Below are positions 1 through 11,800 of a stretch of 64,000 bases of DNA, one piece after another. Position 1 is the stretch's first letter. Each line of letters opens with the position of its first letter. The stretch spans positions 1,240,001 to 1,304,000 of the forward strand of contig JAHQRK010000018.1 in assembly GCA_019828595.1 (NCBI GenBank), written 5' to 3'. This DNA comes from Aphanomyces cochlioides. Taxonomy: Eukaryota > Oomycota > Saprolegniomycetes > Saprolegniales > Verrucalvaceae. The notes below the pieces were generated by a model, which ran no database searches, was not told where the DNA came from, and saw only the letters and a program-made list of their open reading frames with translations. The translations under genes and the position numbers were made by a program.

Positions 1-59
1 TACTGCTAGTTTTTGTGAATCTCGCACTTTCACTGAGGGCAGCATACATTCCGTCAGCT

Positions 60-75
60 GGCCAATCAAAAAATT
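60..75. promoter_or_regulatory. CCAAT-box element upstream of GTP cyclohydrolase
   Basis: GCCAATCAAAAAATT lies about 120-190 bp before the start of the GTP cyclohydrolase gene. The same GCCAATCAA core, or its complement TTGATTGGC, recurs before many genes of this window. Its promoter role is inferred from position and recurrence only. Confidence 0.4.
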
Positions 76-192
76 ACACAAAAATATAAAATCTGTATTT
101 GAACTCTTGAAATTTGTATATAAATTGGTTTTATTTGATAAAAATAGGGTATTTCACTGCGGTGGTTATTCTTATTGCTCGAAAAAAGGCGG

Positions 193-909
193 ATGGAACA
201 CTCGACGAGCCATTTCCAAACTTGCGCGCAACTTCCAAGTCAAGAAAGTACGATGGCCCCCCAAGAAGGAACGACTGCGACGCATGCCTTGACGACGACG
301 GCCAAGAAGTACCAACGCGTCAAGGATGACCACATCAACGACACTGAAAAGCTTGAAAAGATGGCCGCCGCTGTCAAAGTACTTCTTGAGTGCATGGGAG
401 AAGATGTTAACCGCGAAGGGCTCCTCAAGACGCCCATGCGTATGGCCAAAGCGCTCTTGTACTGCACGAAAGGTTACTCGCAAGAACTGTCGGACGTGCT
501 CAACGAAGCCGTCTTCACGGAAGATTACTCGGAAATGGTCATCGTCCGAGATATTGAACTCTACTCGCTCTGCGAACACCACATTGTCCCATTCGTGGGC
601 AAAGTACATATTGGCTACATCCCAAATGGCAAAGTGCTCGGCCTGAGCAAGCTTGCTCGCATATCTGATGTATTTGCCCGCCGATTGCAAGTCCAAGAAC
701 GTCTTACCAACGAAATTGCCCAAGGCTTGATGCACGCCATTGGTGCCCTTGGAGTTGGTGTTGTGATCGAAGCGACTCATATGTGCATGTGCATGCGTGG
801 TGTTGAAAAGAGCGGTGCTTCGACTGTCACAAGCTGCGTGTTGGGAAGCTTTCAGTCGGATCCACGCACGCGCTCCGAATTTATGAGCCACGTCCAGCGC
901 CGATTCTAA
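193..909 (+). CDS. folE: GTP cyclohydrolase I
   Basis: Converts GTP to 7,8-dihydroneopterin triphosphate, the first step of folate and tetrahydrobiopterin synthesis, in the cytosol as a toroidal decamer. The single-exon frame shows the family core in order: the TPMRMAKAL helix, the [12 protein letters not shown] zinc-site segment, [19 protein letters not shown], and the [12 protein letters not shown] active-site loop, ending in SDPRTRSEF. The open frame reaches back to a TTG at 175, but ATG codons lie at 193 and 253. The conserved part starts well after 253, so either start is possible (238 or 218 aa). The N-terminal 70 residues are variable, as usual for eukaryotic members. A CCAAT box lies upstream. 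A 239-aa frame on the opposite strand is a shadow of this gene. Confidence 0.95.
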   Translation: MEHSTSHFQTCAQLPSQESTMAPQEGTTATHALTTTAKKYQRVKDDHINDTEKLEKMAAAVKVLLECMGEDVNREGLLKTPMRMAKALLYCTKGYSQELSDVLNEAVFTEDYSEMVIVRDIELYSLCEHHIVPFVGKVHIGYIPNGKVLGLSKLARISDVFARRLQVQERLTNEIAQGLMHAIGALGVGVVIEATHMCMCMRGVEKSGASTVTSCVLGSFQSDPRTRSEFMSHVQRRF

Positions 910-964
910 ATGCTACATTTTTGCACAATAATGATACGCCGTACATTCATGTAACTCACAAAGT

Positions 965-1402
965 CTATGACCTAGCATCCCGTGTCATAACAAAACAATC
1001 AGGAGACGCGAGACGGCGGTAGTAGTTGGCTAATGTTTCAGCCACAGTAAACCCAAGTCGTCTGTACAGTTCAATCGCATCTTGGTTGTCAACTTGGACG
1101 TGTAAATAGAGACTTTGATTCCGCCCCGACGCCGTCTCGATGGCTTTTTCAACTAGCATGCGACCTATTCCTTGTCCACGTTCGACTGCATCCACGGCAA
1201 GCGTACGAATGCAAGCTTTATCGTTTTCATCGTGGAGTATAACCGCACCAACCACTTTTCCACGCTTCAGAGCGACCCAGCTGCACTCTGACTTGAAAAG
1301 CGCATCTTTGTACACATTTTCCTGCACCGGAACTGGTAAGGCGGCCATATTGAGTCTTCGTACGGCTGGCAGCGAGGCGGCATCCAGCGGAACGATCTCC
1401 AT
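965..1402 (-). CDS. GNAT N-acetyltransferase, NAA50-like
   Basis: Predicted acetyltransferase of the GNAT fold, closest by eye to NAA50 (San), which acetylates protein N-termini using acetyl-CoA. The acetyl-CoA binding signature RGQGIGRMLVEKAI sits mid-protein, followed by SLYLHVQVDNQDAIELYRRL and a GFTV turn with a YYRR tract, all typical of the NAA50/NAA10 group. I place the start at ATG 1402 (MEIVPLDAAS), giving 145 aa, because the extra residues from 1459 are hydrophobic and unlike the family. The gene converges on GTP cyclohydrolase with 55 bp between stops. A perfect 14-bp palindrome and a CCGGATAA element sit about 70-90 bp before the start. Confidence 0.85.
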   Translation of the reverse strand: MEIVPLDAASLPAVRRLNMAALPVPVQENVYKDALFKSECSWVALKRGKVVGAVILHDENDKACIRTLAVDAVERGQGIGRMLVEKAIETASGRNQSLYLHVQVDNQDAIELYRRLGFTVAETLANYYRRLASPDCFVMTRDARS

Positions 1403-1471
1403 CTTGAAGCAATGGATTTGAATTTCGATAAAAATGAATAGTATTGATTTGCGACACATTCACGCAAATAA

Positions 1472-1490
1472 CCGGAAAATTCCGGATAAA
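1472..1490. promoter_or_regulatory. CCGGAA palindrome plus CCGGATAA element
   Basis: CCGGAAAATTCCGG at 1472-1485 is a perfect palindrome running into CCGGATAAA, about 70-85 bp upstream of the NAA50-like start. A related palindrome CGGAAATTTTCCG lies at 1621-1633. The ATCCGGATAA half of this pattern recurs before several other genes here. A regulatory role is inferred. Confidence 0.4.
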
Positions 1491-1667
1491 AACATAAAAT
1501 ACGAAACAAAAATGTTTAGTAAATCGAAAATATCTTTTTTCATTACATTTGAAAAATGTATTGAAATAAATTATGCAATTTATTTTTGATTAACGAAACA
1601 ACAACGAAACAGTGTGCATCCGGAAATTTTCCGTATATTTTTCTGTTGATTCTCAACAGTAACGGAA

Positions 1668-3901
1668 ATGCCCCCACGCAAAGGAAGCTCTAGCGGTGTT
1701 GCCCGGCGACAGGCTGAAACAGGTGACGACATAATTGCCTTGCGCATTGTAGACAATACACGCAGTCAGTACGGGTTGACTATAGCCCGTGTCGCACGGT
1801 TTTGGCTCAACGTCATCCAGATTTGGTCGACGCTGATGAGATACGCCTACCCCTTTCAGACGATATGTGGAAGATGTACTTCTCTGTAAAGAGGGGCCGG
1901 AATGGTGTTGCGATTGAACCCCGAAAGTACAATCAATTTTCTACAATAGCATCCATAATTTCAGCTCTCAAGTTTCTACATGAAGAGCGGGTCATTCAAA
2001 TTCCCGACGACACGTACAAAATGCTATCTGATACTACCAAACTATAGTAACATTCTTATGTATTATAATTATATAGATTTTGGAAAGGGATATAAGCGCA
2101 ACATTGCAGGTCTCAAAGCAAAGGGTGAGATGAAAATGCAAGAAGGGAAATCTCCTCTTTCTTTTGCTGGTAGAATATTGTAATATTGTCAATTACATTA
2201 TTCCATAGGCTACAGATTTTTGTCTGAACGCTCTTTGAAAAGTACAAAGGATTTTGATTTGCAAATGGTCTCTCAAACATTCTTATTGTTTTGTTGGAAT
2301 TTAATTGCAAGGGCGATATCAACGGCCACACATCTTTTCTCGACCATATTTCATGGCAAGGTAGCAAGAATTGTGTAGTTTGTGTGTAATTTGCATAGGA
2401 GATGCATTGATTATAGATTACGCTCTGACAAAGAACGATCAAACAGGCGAGCATTCTTTTCCTAGACATATATATGCCAATCCCAGGCATCCAGAGATTT
2501 GTCCCATTTTGAGGTTAGTTTTATGTATGACGAAGTTGGTCATTGAGTGTATAGTTTGGCTATTTTATTGTTTTCTAGTCCACCATCATTGAATCGTGGC
2601 CCATTATTACTCTTTGGGAATAATGCACAAGCTAGATTTCAAACATGGTTGTCAAATACCTGCTCACATCATGAGGACGATATACTTGCTTTAGGTTTAG
2701 AGGTAACAAATATTGGGAACCACTCCTTTCGAAAGGGAGCGGCTTCTACATTGTCCAGTTCCACTGGTGGTCCACCTACTATTGCTGTTTGGCTACGGGC
2801 TGGCTGGAGTTTGGGTAGGGTTGCCAATAGATATTTATTTCAGCTTCCGGGAGGTGACCAATAAAATACTCCATTATCTATAGTGAAGCTGTAGGGATGA
2901 ATGTGAATGATGTCTCCTTTGCATCACTTCCACCACATTTTCATGGTGTTATTTTGACGACTGAGCAGTGGGATTCTATCTTACCTGGATATTCAACTCA
3001 ATATCCTGTCACTTTTCGCTGCGCTATCCCATATCTGCTTGCATCTCTTGTATTCCATCATGCATGGCTACGTAAAAATTTAGACAAAAAACACTCATTA
3101 TTCTTGTCTCTGATATGGACAAGTGGCCTTCTACCAGCCTTGCATGACGTCGTTTTGAGTGGTGTGATGGAGAATTCAATTTCCCATTTAGTAGCATCTG
3201 GTGTACCTTCTACGGTGCCATTACTTCACGAAGTTACGAGTTTAAAGTCAAGCGTACTCGAAATGGAAAGAACAGTTGTTTCTGAATTGAAAAGAATCCC
3301 CCAGCTTTTGCAAAATGAAGTCCATCGTCAGCTCCATGGGTACAATGAAACCACGGTGACTCTGCAAGCAATAAAAGAAAGTTTCAAACAACTAGAAGGA
3401 AATTTGTTAGACGGATTAATCCCCTTGGAGAATTCCACATCACAAACTCCTGGCCCAATCTCTGATATAACCACAGATGTACCCTCAATTCCACCAGTCC
3501 ATGTTGAAACAGAATTGCTCCAACAAAGTAGATCAATGCATCATAAAATTTCTTGCCCCCCAGGAAAGGTTTTTGATTTGTGGAACCTATGGTGGAGTGG
3601 TAATGTGCATGAAAATATCCGCCCTTTGAGAACCTGCATTTGCCGTGATTTTTGTACGAGAGGTGACCAAGCAAAATTTTCAAAAGTAAAATGCGTCGTG
3701 GAAGCACTTGTTCTCGTATCGGGCAGATCAAATGCTCAGATTCTCTCCATGAGCTCTACACAGCGCACAATGTTATTTCAGGATGTCTATTACAGGCTCA
3801 TACGATCAATCTTTGGCGAACTTGACGCAAAACGGCTTGAAAAATTTGCAACAATGAAGTATCACACGTTCTATGATATCCTAGCTCAACGTAAGAAATA
3901 A
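1668..3901 (+). pseudogene. Decayed Crypton (tyrosine recombinase) element
   Basis: A Crypton-type tyrosine recombinase can be followed through several frames. In order it shows an N-terminal core-binding part (frames 1668-1800, 1802-2047, then GYKRNIAGLKAKGEM near 2090), FLLFCWNLIARAIS near 2285, HIYANPRHPEICPIL near 2470, the catalytic HSFRKGAAS (H-x-x-R) with LRAGWSLGRVANRYLF at 2705-2850, FASLPPHFHG near 2920, and a 300-residue tail (LWNLWWSGN at 3575) like the GCR1_C DNA-binding domain of Cryptons. Frame changes near 1800, 2050, 2300, 2540 and 2862, with stops, make it inactive. The last part, 2897-3901, is still one open frame of 334 codons. Cryptons are common in oomycetes and lack inverted ends; I could not define its borders. 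Confidence 0.85.
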
Positions 3902-5106
3902 TAGTTCATGAATTTTATCACCATCTTGACGTTTTCGTGACGAACTCTGTGTTAATTGGAAGCCAAATCATTCAGTGCGCTATCTCAACAAGCCAGCTTG
4001 ATTCCCAAACGACGTTAACGTCTTCACAATCTCATTATTTCTTTGTTGCCTACACCCGACGAAATAGAATCAAAACATTTTACATTCCTCTGTATACCAA
4101 ACGAATGATTTGCTTGTGTTGAAGCAACCATGCCGAGGTTCGTAAATGGCTACAGTCTACATAGATATCATTTAGATTTAACTCAGAGTCCACGAATTTA
4201 CATGATGACCTTTTACGAATGATTCAGCAAGTATTAAAATCTCGACAATGCATCGAGCCATACATCACAGAAATGTGGACATGTAAACGTAAGCGTGCTT
4301 CTCAACAAATGAGCCTAGTCATTGGAAGTCATCTTGAGACCATCTGAGACTTCGTCGGATACATTCATCTCGGCGTGCTTCGTGTTTCGACCCGAAACTC
4401 ATTGAGAAGAAATCGCTTCTACGTGTTGGGCTTGTCAATACTAGCATCTTATAATAACGTACGTCCATAAGCTCAGGCCACTCCTGGAGCTAGTTGGGCT
4501 GCAAGGCCTTGTTGGTCCCCGTGGACTCCCTCGTCAGACGTGTTTGAATCTGTCCTCGAATTGTTGCTGTCAAATGTGATACAACTATATTCTACAGGTT
4601 TACTCAAATTCGTGAAACGGTGAATACATTATATAATTAGAACAGAGGTAGTATTCACTTACACCCTGCAATTGCAAACATCACTTTTTCTAAATTAGTT
4701 CCGGCATTTTTCATTAATTGTTATTGGCTAATAAAAATAAGAATGATTTTGATTGGCTATAAACATATTTAATGACCAATAATATTTGACCTGGGTTTTA
4801 CGAAATTGATTGAGATCCCATATTTTTTTAATTTTTAACATATTGTATTTTTATTCTGACAATGAAAAAACGAAGGCAATTATGACGACCAAGACTTGCT
4901 TTTTATGCTGTGCCCCCAATAGAACCTTCCTTTATTTTCTTCTGCTCTTTCAAATATGATATAAATCATTGATTTGGAGCTTTGGGGTCGCTGAGAAGTC
5001 AAATACCTGGATGTAATTTTGAACTGTGGTAGTTTATGAAATTTTTGGATTGGTTGATATTAATTAATTAATTTGATTGGGCAATAAAACGATCGTCAGC
5101 GCCTCC
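3902..5106. other. Gene-free AT-rich stretch
   Basis: I see no coding region with family features here. The first few hundred bases may be the tail of the Crypton remnant. The stretch 4720-5090 is AT-rich and holds several ATTGGCTAAT, TTGATTGGC and ACCAATAAT boxes plus a TTAATTAATTAATT run just before the next gene, so it probably includes that gene's promoter. Confidence 0.5.
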
Positions 5107-5758
5107 ATGGACGGACGTGCCGCGCTTTGCTTCCCTGACGGAGGTGAATGGTTCCAAGGCTATTTCTACGTTTCTTCCGAGATGGATGAGATGACGCTAG
5201 GTCTGTTTGGTGTAGAAATCCCTGTTGATGACTGGTATGTCTTTGAAAGACTACAGAACGAGAGAGATTCAAAGTTGCATGGATGTAGTGTTCGATGTTG
5301 TCATGGCGGATATCGAGAGTACGAGCTCACGATCATCAACTACAGTGTAAGTTTCATGCAGGAATCTCTTTAGACTCGACGGATGACAGTAGACCGAGCA
5401 GGAAGCCCGCGTGACGATTCAGAAGACAGGCGGTGATTTCTGCATATTGGATTCAACAGACCAAGGGGGAGACACAAGTCCAGCCAAGCTCCATTTTGAG
5501 ACTCTGTCGATGCTGGTACATTGTGCATGGCTGATCCATTCCCTGATGCGTTCTCCCATCTCCTAGACGGACGAAAAAGCCTGTACGTTTATTCGGCGTG
5601 CCTTTCCATCCATTTCAAATCGATGTCAATACGACGAGGTAAATAAGACGCGTTCTCTCTTGGCATGGCTATCTAACTGACGACTGCTGTAGGATCTAGA
5701 TGGCTGCATCGTTTGCATTGGTTCGATGCATGTCGAAGGCATTGATCTCTTGACTTAA
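5107..5758 (+). CDS. Unrecognised four-exon gene
   Basis: Exons 5107-5346, 5393-5515, 5567-5638 and 5693-5758 join in phase 0 to give 166 aa. The three introns are 46, 51 and 54 nt, start GTAAGT, GTACAT and GTAAAT, and end in AG. Without splicing the frame stops at 5373. The protein starts MDGRAALCFPDGGEW, is acidic, and ends in a CIVCIGSMHVEGIDLLT tail. I see no signal peptide, membrane span or known motif, and I do not recognise the family. Coding status rests on four phase-consistent exons. It converges on the Rav1-like gene, with 58 bp between the two stops. Confidence 0.65.
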
Positions 5759-5816
5759 TGGAACGGACTTGCTGAATCTTGGCTGTCTCTGCGGTGCATC
5801 TAAAGCGACGAAGGAG

Positions 5817-8800
5817 TTATTTTTCACCGCCACGATGGTGGAATCGTACCTCGCCAAAGTCTTCTTCGTATGCTGTCGATGACATGAGCTCATACTTGAG
5901 TGAGATGCGGAAATGGAGCGATCCCGTCGATACTTCCTCGAGTTTGACCCAAACATCCATCGGTTGCGACGCCGTGAGCTCATTCAAACTCACGCGGGCG
6001 GTGCCCATGTAAGGATGCTGTCGGACTTTGCATTTGTTGTACACTGACGCGACGAGCGTCGTCGGCGGACCGCCATAAGCATGTCGGAGCAAAGTTTCGA
6101 CTTCTACCAACGCTGGAAGCTCTTCATGAGGCTCATGCACAGGAAGCGCAATGCGGAACGGAAATTGGTCATCTGCCGTGTTCCATTTCGGGTCGAGTGT
6201 CGCATGAGCGTTGCGACTTCGGTACGATTGAATGCTCCATCCAGTTGGCGTCGGCTTGTAGCTTTCCGATGTCGCCGTGTGGGCAACGAGCGACATAAAG
6301 ACATAAGGATCCGCCTACGATGCATCATTAGCTCCTTCTTCCTCGACATTTTGTCGTACCGTGCGGGAAAGGAGATCACAAGCAAGGAGATCTTTGCCTT
6401 CGATGAGCTCAACCGTCACGCATGCAACCAGACGGTGCGGCAGGCCAAGATGACGGAACAGCCGATTGCGCTGGACTTGTTTGAAGAGATCGGCGAGGAA
6501 TTTTGACCGCGGGACGTCCGCGCCATGGACGGAGCTCTGCTTCATGTAGAGCCCGTCGGCTTCGAAGTGCTGGACGGCGGTCACGAGCCATCCTTCGCCC
6601 CGCACTGACTGCCATAAACTCTTGAGCTCGTCGTTGGGAAACATGACCCGCGCCGCATCTTCACAGATGGAATCGCTGAGCGGCAGCAAGCATTCCCAGC
6701 CCAAATCGACGCGCAGATGAGCCTTGTCGTCGGCGGCTTCGGGAATATAACCTTCGCCGTGCATGTAGACACTCACGTTGTGTGTCGCTTCAACTTGCCA
6801 TGGCGAGACAAAGCAAAAAGCCTCGTCGGGAATGAGCTCGAGTGAAATCTTACTTCCCGCCGCGATCAAATCGCTTCGACGACGGACAAGCCACCGCACA
6901 TGCCGCAGTTTGCACCATCGAGCGAGCTTTTCATGTGCTTCCTCCAGAGTTTCACAGATGCCATGGTCGTGCAGCCAGACGAAAGCGTCTTTGAGAGTAA
7001 AGCAGGCAATGAAGACGCGAGGCTCGAGGCGAAATCTCCGCAGTGTCGTCGCGACGCCCGTGCTTGGATGCTGCATCCACAGCAAGAGTTCTTCGTCGCT
7101 AGCAACTTGACCAGGCCAATGGATTTTACCGTTCAGCGGCGGCGGCGGTAGACCTTGTTGGCGAGCGGCTAAGTCCATGCCGTAAATGCCACATCGACAC
7201 GGGGCGTCGGCAACAATCAGGTGCAATTCAAGCTGAACATGCGCTTCCATGGCGAGATACCAGCGCTTGAGACCCGCCAGAGGATGCTTGATCCATGCGC
7301 GCCAGAGCATCTTGGGCATGTAGAGCCCATTCGACCCAGCATCAATGTTCATGCCTTCTTCTTCGTCCCCAGCGCGATGGAGGAGTTGTTGGTCCCGGCA
7401 ATAAATCGTCCGCACGATTTGCGTCATGAGGATTGTCGAGTAGAGCTGTCGCATTCGTTGTAGCGCCGGCGTCGTCGCGTCAATCGCGTCCAAGAACGTG
7501 TAGCCGAAGTTTTGACGATGGCAAGGCGCATTGGTCGTGTCTTGGAGCACTGCGACGACAAAAGTTTCCAAGACCGTTGGCACATCTACAAGAGGAGCGC
7601 CGTCAAGCTAAGGAATGTCGCGGCAAGATACGTACCAGTGAGGACAATATCGTGCAAACTTTCAGGATGATTTGTGCACCATGCAAGGACGAGCGAGCCG
7701 AGTTGGATGGCTAAATCCATCACGAGGCGAATCGAAAACGAAAACGCGAGCGAGCCAGCATCGCTGAGCGCTGCCAGCGTCATGAGCTGCGCAACGAGGT
7801 GCTTCCACTCGCGGAGAACTTCGTCCGTCCAGTCGACCGTGGAAAAATGCGCCGTTGCGTGGAGCATGCTGAGGCCGACGCATTGGATCCATTCCTGCAT
7901 GATGGACGTCCGATGGAGCTCCGCGAGGACAAAGCAGCACTCGACCAAGTGGAGCGGCGCATGTGGCTGCAGCACAATCAGCGTCGCTTCGAGAATGTAA
8001 TCGCGGTCAACTTTGAATTGCGCCGACAATGGATCGATCAGCTCGTGGATAAACGCATGATGGTCCGTCGCGTCGTTGGCCGTGACGCGGAAATGCGAAA
8101 TCATCTCCCGAGCGACGCGGATGCCGATCATCTTCCCAACAAATGCCGACGACGACCAGCGGCGGCATTCCATGTCGGCGATTTCAGCTTTCGGCCACAA
8201 CGACACGGGTTCGTAGTCGTTGGCCGAGTCGGTCAAGAGCCCATGCTCCAGCTCGTCAGGCTTCCCAGGCGTCGTGTCGAGGGAGAACGACGCAATACTC
8301 GTCCGCCGCGCAAACGCATTCGACTTGGCGGCGCGAGGTGAGCCAAAGAAATTGTTCCGCGGCGAGTGACGAAAGCTGAGCTGGGCACGGAGGGTCCGAT
8401 TTTGAAACTCAAACGCTGTCTTGTTGGTCGACGACGTCTGCGGCGGCACGACCGACAAGGATGCTTGTCGAGTGTCCAAGAGCGAAAGGAAATTCTTCGT
8501 CACGTGGAGAGTGAGGAGATGGCGCGCTTGGAGCATTTGGAGGAGCGCCGTGTCCGTCAGGCCCGCGTGCTTGCACACGTACGCCGTGAAGGAATACGCG
8601 TGGTCAATGTCGGTTTGCGTCGTCAGAATGTCTTCTTCCTGCAGCGTCGGGTGGACTTCGAGCAATTTCGCATAGGCAAACTTGAGCAGCGGCAATTGGA
8701 CGTCACAGTAACAAAATTGAAAGTAGAGCGGCAGCGACGTCAAGTTGATGAGGAAGTCGAGCGTCATCTTCGTGCGGAGAACGAGCGTCCTCGCTGGACT

Positions 8801-11800
8801 TGACGACGCTTGCATGGACTCCAGCAGCGTTGTATCGACCACGTCAACCATTTGACTCGCAGGTTGGAGCACAGCGGCTGCTTGGTCAAAGTCATTGAGC
8901 CACCAGAGTGCGGCGCTTTCGAGCCACCGATTGTTCTGGCTGCGGAAATGCGGGATCAAGTCATTGCGGAGGATTTCAGTCGTCTGGTCGCCGACGTGGA
9001 AGATATCCGACGTGTCTTCCATCACGTGTGGCTGCTGCTCATACTCCATTAAACGTGCTATGACCATGGCGAGACTTGGGTCATGGAGGCGGGAAATAAT
9101 AATCCGAAGCGATTCCTGGAGTCGCGGTGGATGCGGGAGGAGGAAAAACGCCGCCGCGAGCTCATACTGCTTCTTACGCAGTAGAGAGTACGCATTCCGA
9201 ATCGCCGCATGACTCCACCGTTCCTCGCTGAAATCATGCGCTAAAAAGTCGGCCAGCGTCTACAAAGTAGAGCCTCTTAGCGTTCTTTGGAGCATAAAAG
9301 CAGTACCTTGTTGGAGTCCAAGCGGGAAACTTTCGCGAGTGCGCCGAGGATGTTCTGCTTGTTCAGTGCAATGTACAGCAGGCAGACCGTCATGGCGTCC
9401 TTGGTGCGCGTAAATGTACATTTGGCGACCCTAGACAGCGTCAATCACCGTGTCGATCCTTCACGGAGCTTACTTTTCAACGATGCTGCGGAGTTTCAAT
9501 GGATCGCGCACCCAAAGCCCAGGCCAGAGAGGTCTAAGATCTTCCCATACGGCTTGAGGATGGATGCATTGCTCGACGAGAAGGTTCTGTGACTGGGAAT
9601 GAAGTGCCCAGAGCACACTCGACGACGGAACTTCATGCAAGTAGGAATCGACTGTCGGGACGAATAAACCCGATGACCCACTGGCATCTTCACTTCCATC
9701 TTCCGCCCAAAGCGCTTCATTCGACACCGCCGTGTACTTGTCAGTCTGCTGCATCACTTCTTGCAGGCACGTCGTCAGCAAATAAGCAACAAAGTACCGC
9801 TGTGCTGGTAAATCGTACCCGTGCAGCAGAACCGTGTGCATTTTTTGCAAGAAGATGAGCAGTCCTTTCAGCTCCAGGACGTGCTCGAGCTCGAATGAGT
9901 CGAAGAGCACGTACGCATTGCGGTGTTCTTGTTCTTCGTACCGGACGGCCACTTTTTGAGTATGTCGGCGCAAAACAGCGTCCAGCGCCGTCATCAACGT
10001 GTCGACTTCGCGACTTGTCAGTGCTCGGTCGTCTTCTTGGCTGCTTTGGCCGTAGCCGTGCGAGAAATGGCCGTTGAAACCATTGGAAGCGAATAAATCC
10101 TCGGCGCGACTGAGTGGAGCATTCGATGGATGCGACGCGTAGCGCCCAACCGACGCCCGTCGTCCAAAGGTCTTCTTCTCGTGGAGATAAATGAGCACGC
10201 CGTTTTCAGCACTCAAATCCGTCGACGCGTCATCTTCCAAAACATGGGCGAGCAGTTTGAGCATTTGTTCCGCTTCCCCAAGCGCCGTCTGAACGTCGTA
10301 AGCTGGTCGATAGTCCGCCAAAAGCGTATGCGTGAGGCCGACGCGTGCTGGCATGCCGCAGAGCGTCGTTAGAAGCGTGTACGGGTGCCAGACTGGGCAG
10401 TGCTTCTGGTCAGCTTGATCGACGTGGCGGTGAACGTCCCATTTCCCAACAACAGTCGGCACTTCATGGTACGACACGCTCCCTGGAAATGCAGAACCGG
10501 CGGCAAGGATCACCGCCGATGCATCGCGCGTACAGTCGACGAGTGGGAAAAAGACCGCCTCGGATAGTTCAGTTTGAGGGATCCACGTCTGCAGGTGCAC
10601 GTCGTACGAGTAGACGACCAAACACGTCGTGAAATGGACTACGAGGGGATCGACAAGGAATTCGACGTGGCCAGAGCACCAGGAAAATCCAAGAATACGG
10701 CCACGGCCTTCAGAGTGCACGACAGCTTCGAGACGCAACATGCCAAGACCGGATTCACCTTCCCAGATGAACAAACTCTCGGGCGCGGAGGCGTAGACAA
10801 CGGCAAGGCGGTTTGGATCGTCAAGTTCCATGTGGAAAACACCTTCCAAGGCATATTTGTTGAGCGGAGACGACGGGGGCAACGGGCAGACACCGCGGCG
10901 ATAAAATGTGTGGATGACTGTTCCAGGTGCCGACTGAAGCTGTGGTGGAGGGTCACATGCATGGACAAGCGAGAGATCAATCGTGCGAGCGCTCTGCGAG
11001 ACACGACAGCGCCAATGTTGCAAAGCCCCCGACGCATTGCCGACAAAGAGCAGAGCATTCCACACGATGGAAGTGACTGTATCCGACGCCGCTGCGGCAA
11101 ATGCACGCTGGCGGTAGTCTCGTTCCGTGCCGATAGTTGTGATGGCTGCAAGCGCTCCAGTAGGACATTTGACGTGGAGTTTGACGAATTCAAATTTGGC
11201 AGGGCGGGCTAAATCTTCGACGCCGAGCCAACCGTGCAGTTCCCGAGCATTCGTCACGCCAAAGAGTGCAAAAGCGTTCGAGACGAAGTTGCCAGCGTCC
11301 GAGTAAAGCGGCGCAACAGCGATGCGGTCGTACGCCGGCGCTTCGCTCGAGTGACCGAGGACGGACCACCCGCCGAACTTTGATATGGATCCGCCCTTGA
11401 CCAGAGTGCTCTCGGGCGACGGTCGCAGCACCGTCTCGAGTGGATGGCCCGGACTCAATTCTCTCTCGCTTTCACCGAGGACGTCGTCTGATGAGCTGCT
11501 TGATTCTTTGACGAGATCCGACGGCCATGGGCGAGTTCCAGGCGTGCGGAAGCGCAGCGTGACTGTCGAGTTGGGTCGAACCGACTGCACTGTGGATTTC
11601 ACGTCTTGGAGCGACTTGCCGCGCATCGAAACGCCGTTGATCTCAATGCATTCGTCGCCGGCAGTAATTTGACCACAAGCTGCAGCAGGTAGACTGTCTT
11701 GAAGAAAACCAGAAACAACGATTTTGTCGGCACCATCGCGTTTGAAAGACACGCCAAGGCCATGGACTGGATCGGGCGTCAACTCGACGTCAAATTCAAA

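Noticed and set aside
172..891. 239-codon open frame antisense to GTP cyclohydrolase
   Set aside because: It mirrors a gene with complete family motifs and itself shows no motif; it is a codon-bias shadow.
10574..11212. 212-codon plus-strand frame within the Rav1-like gene
   Set aside because: Antisense to a long coding exon and without family features.
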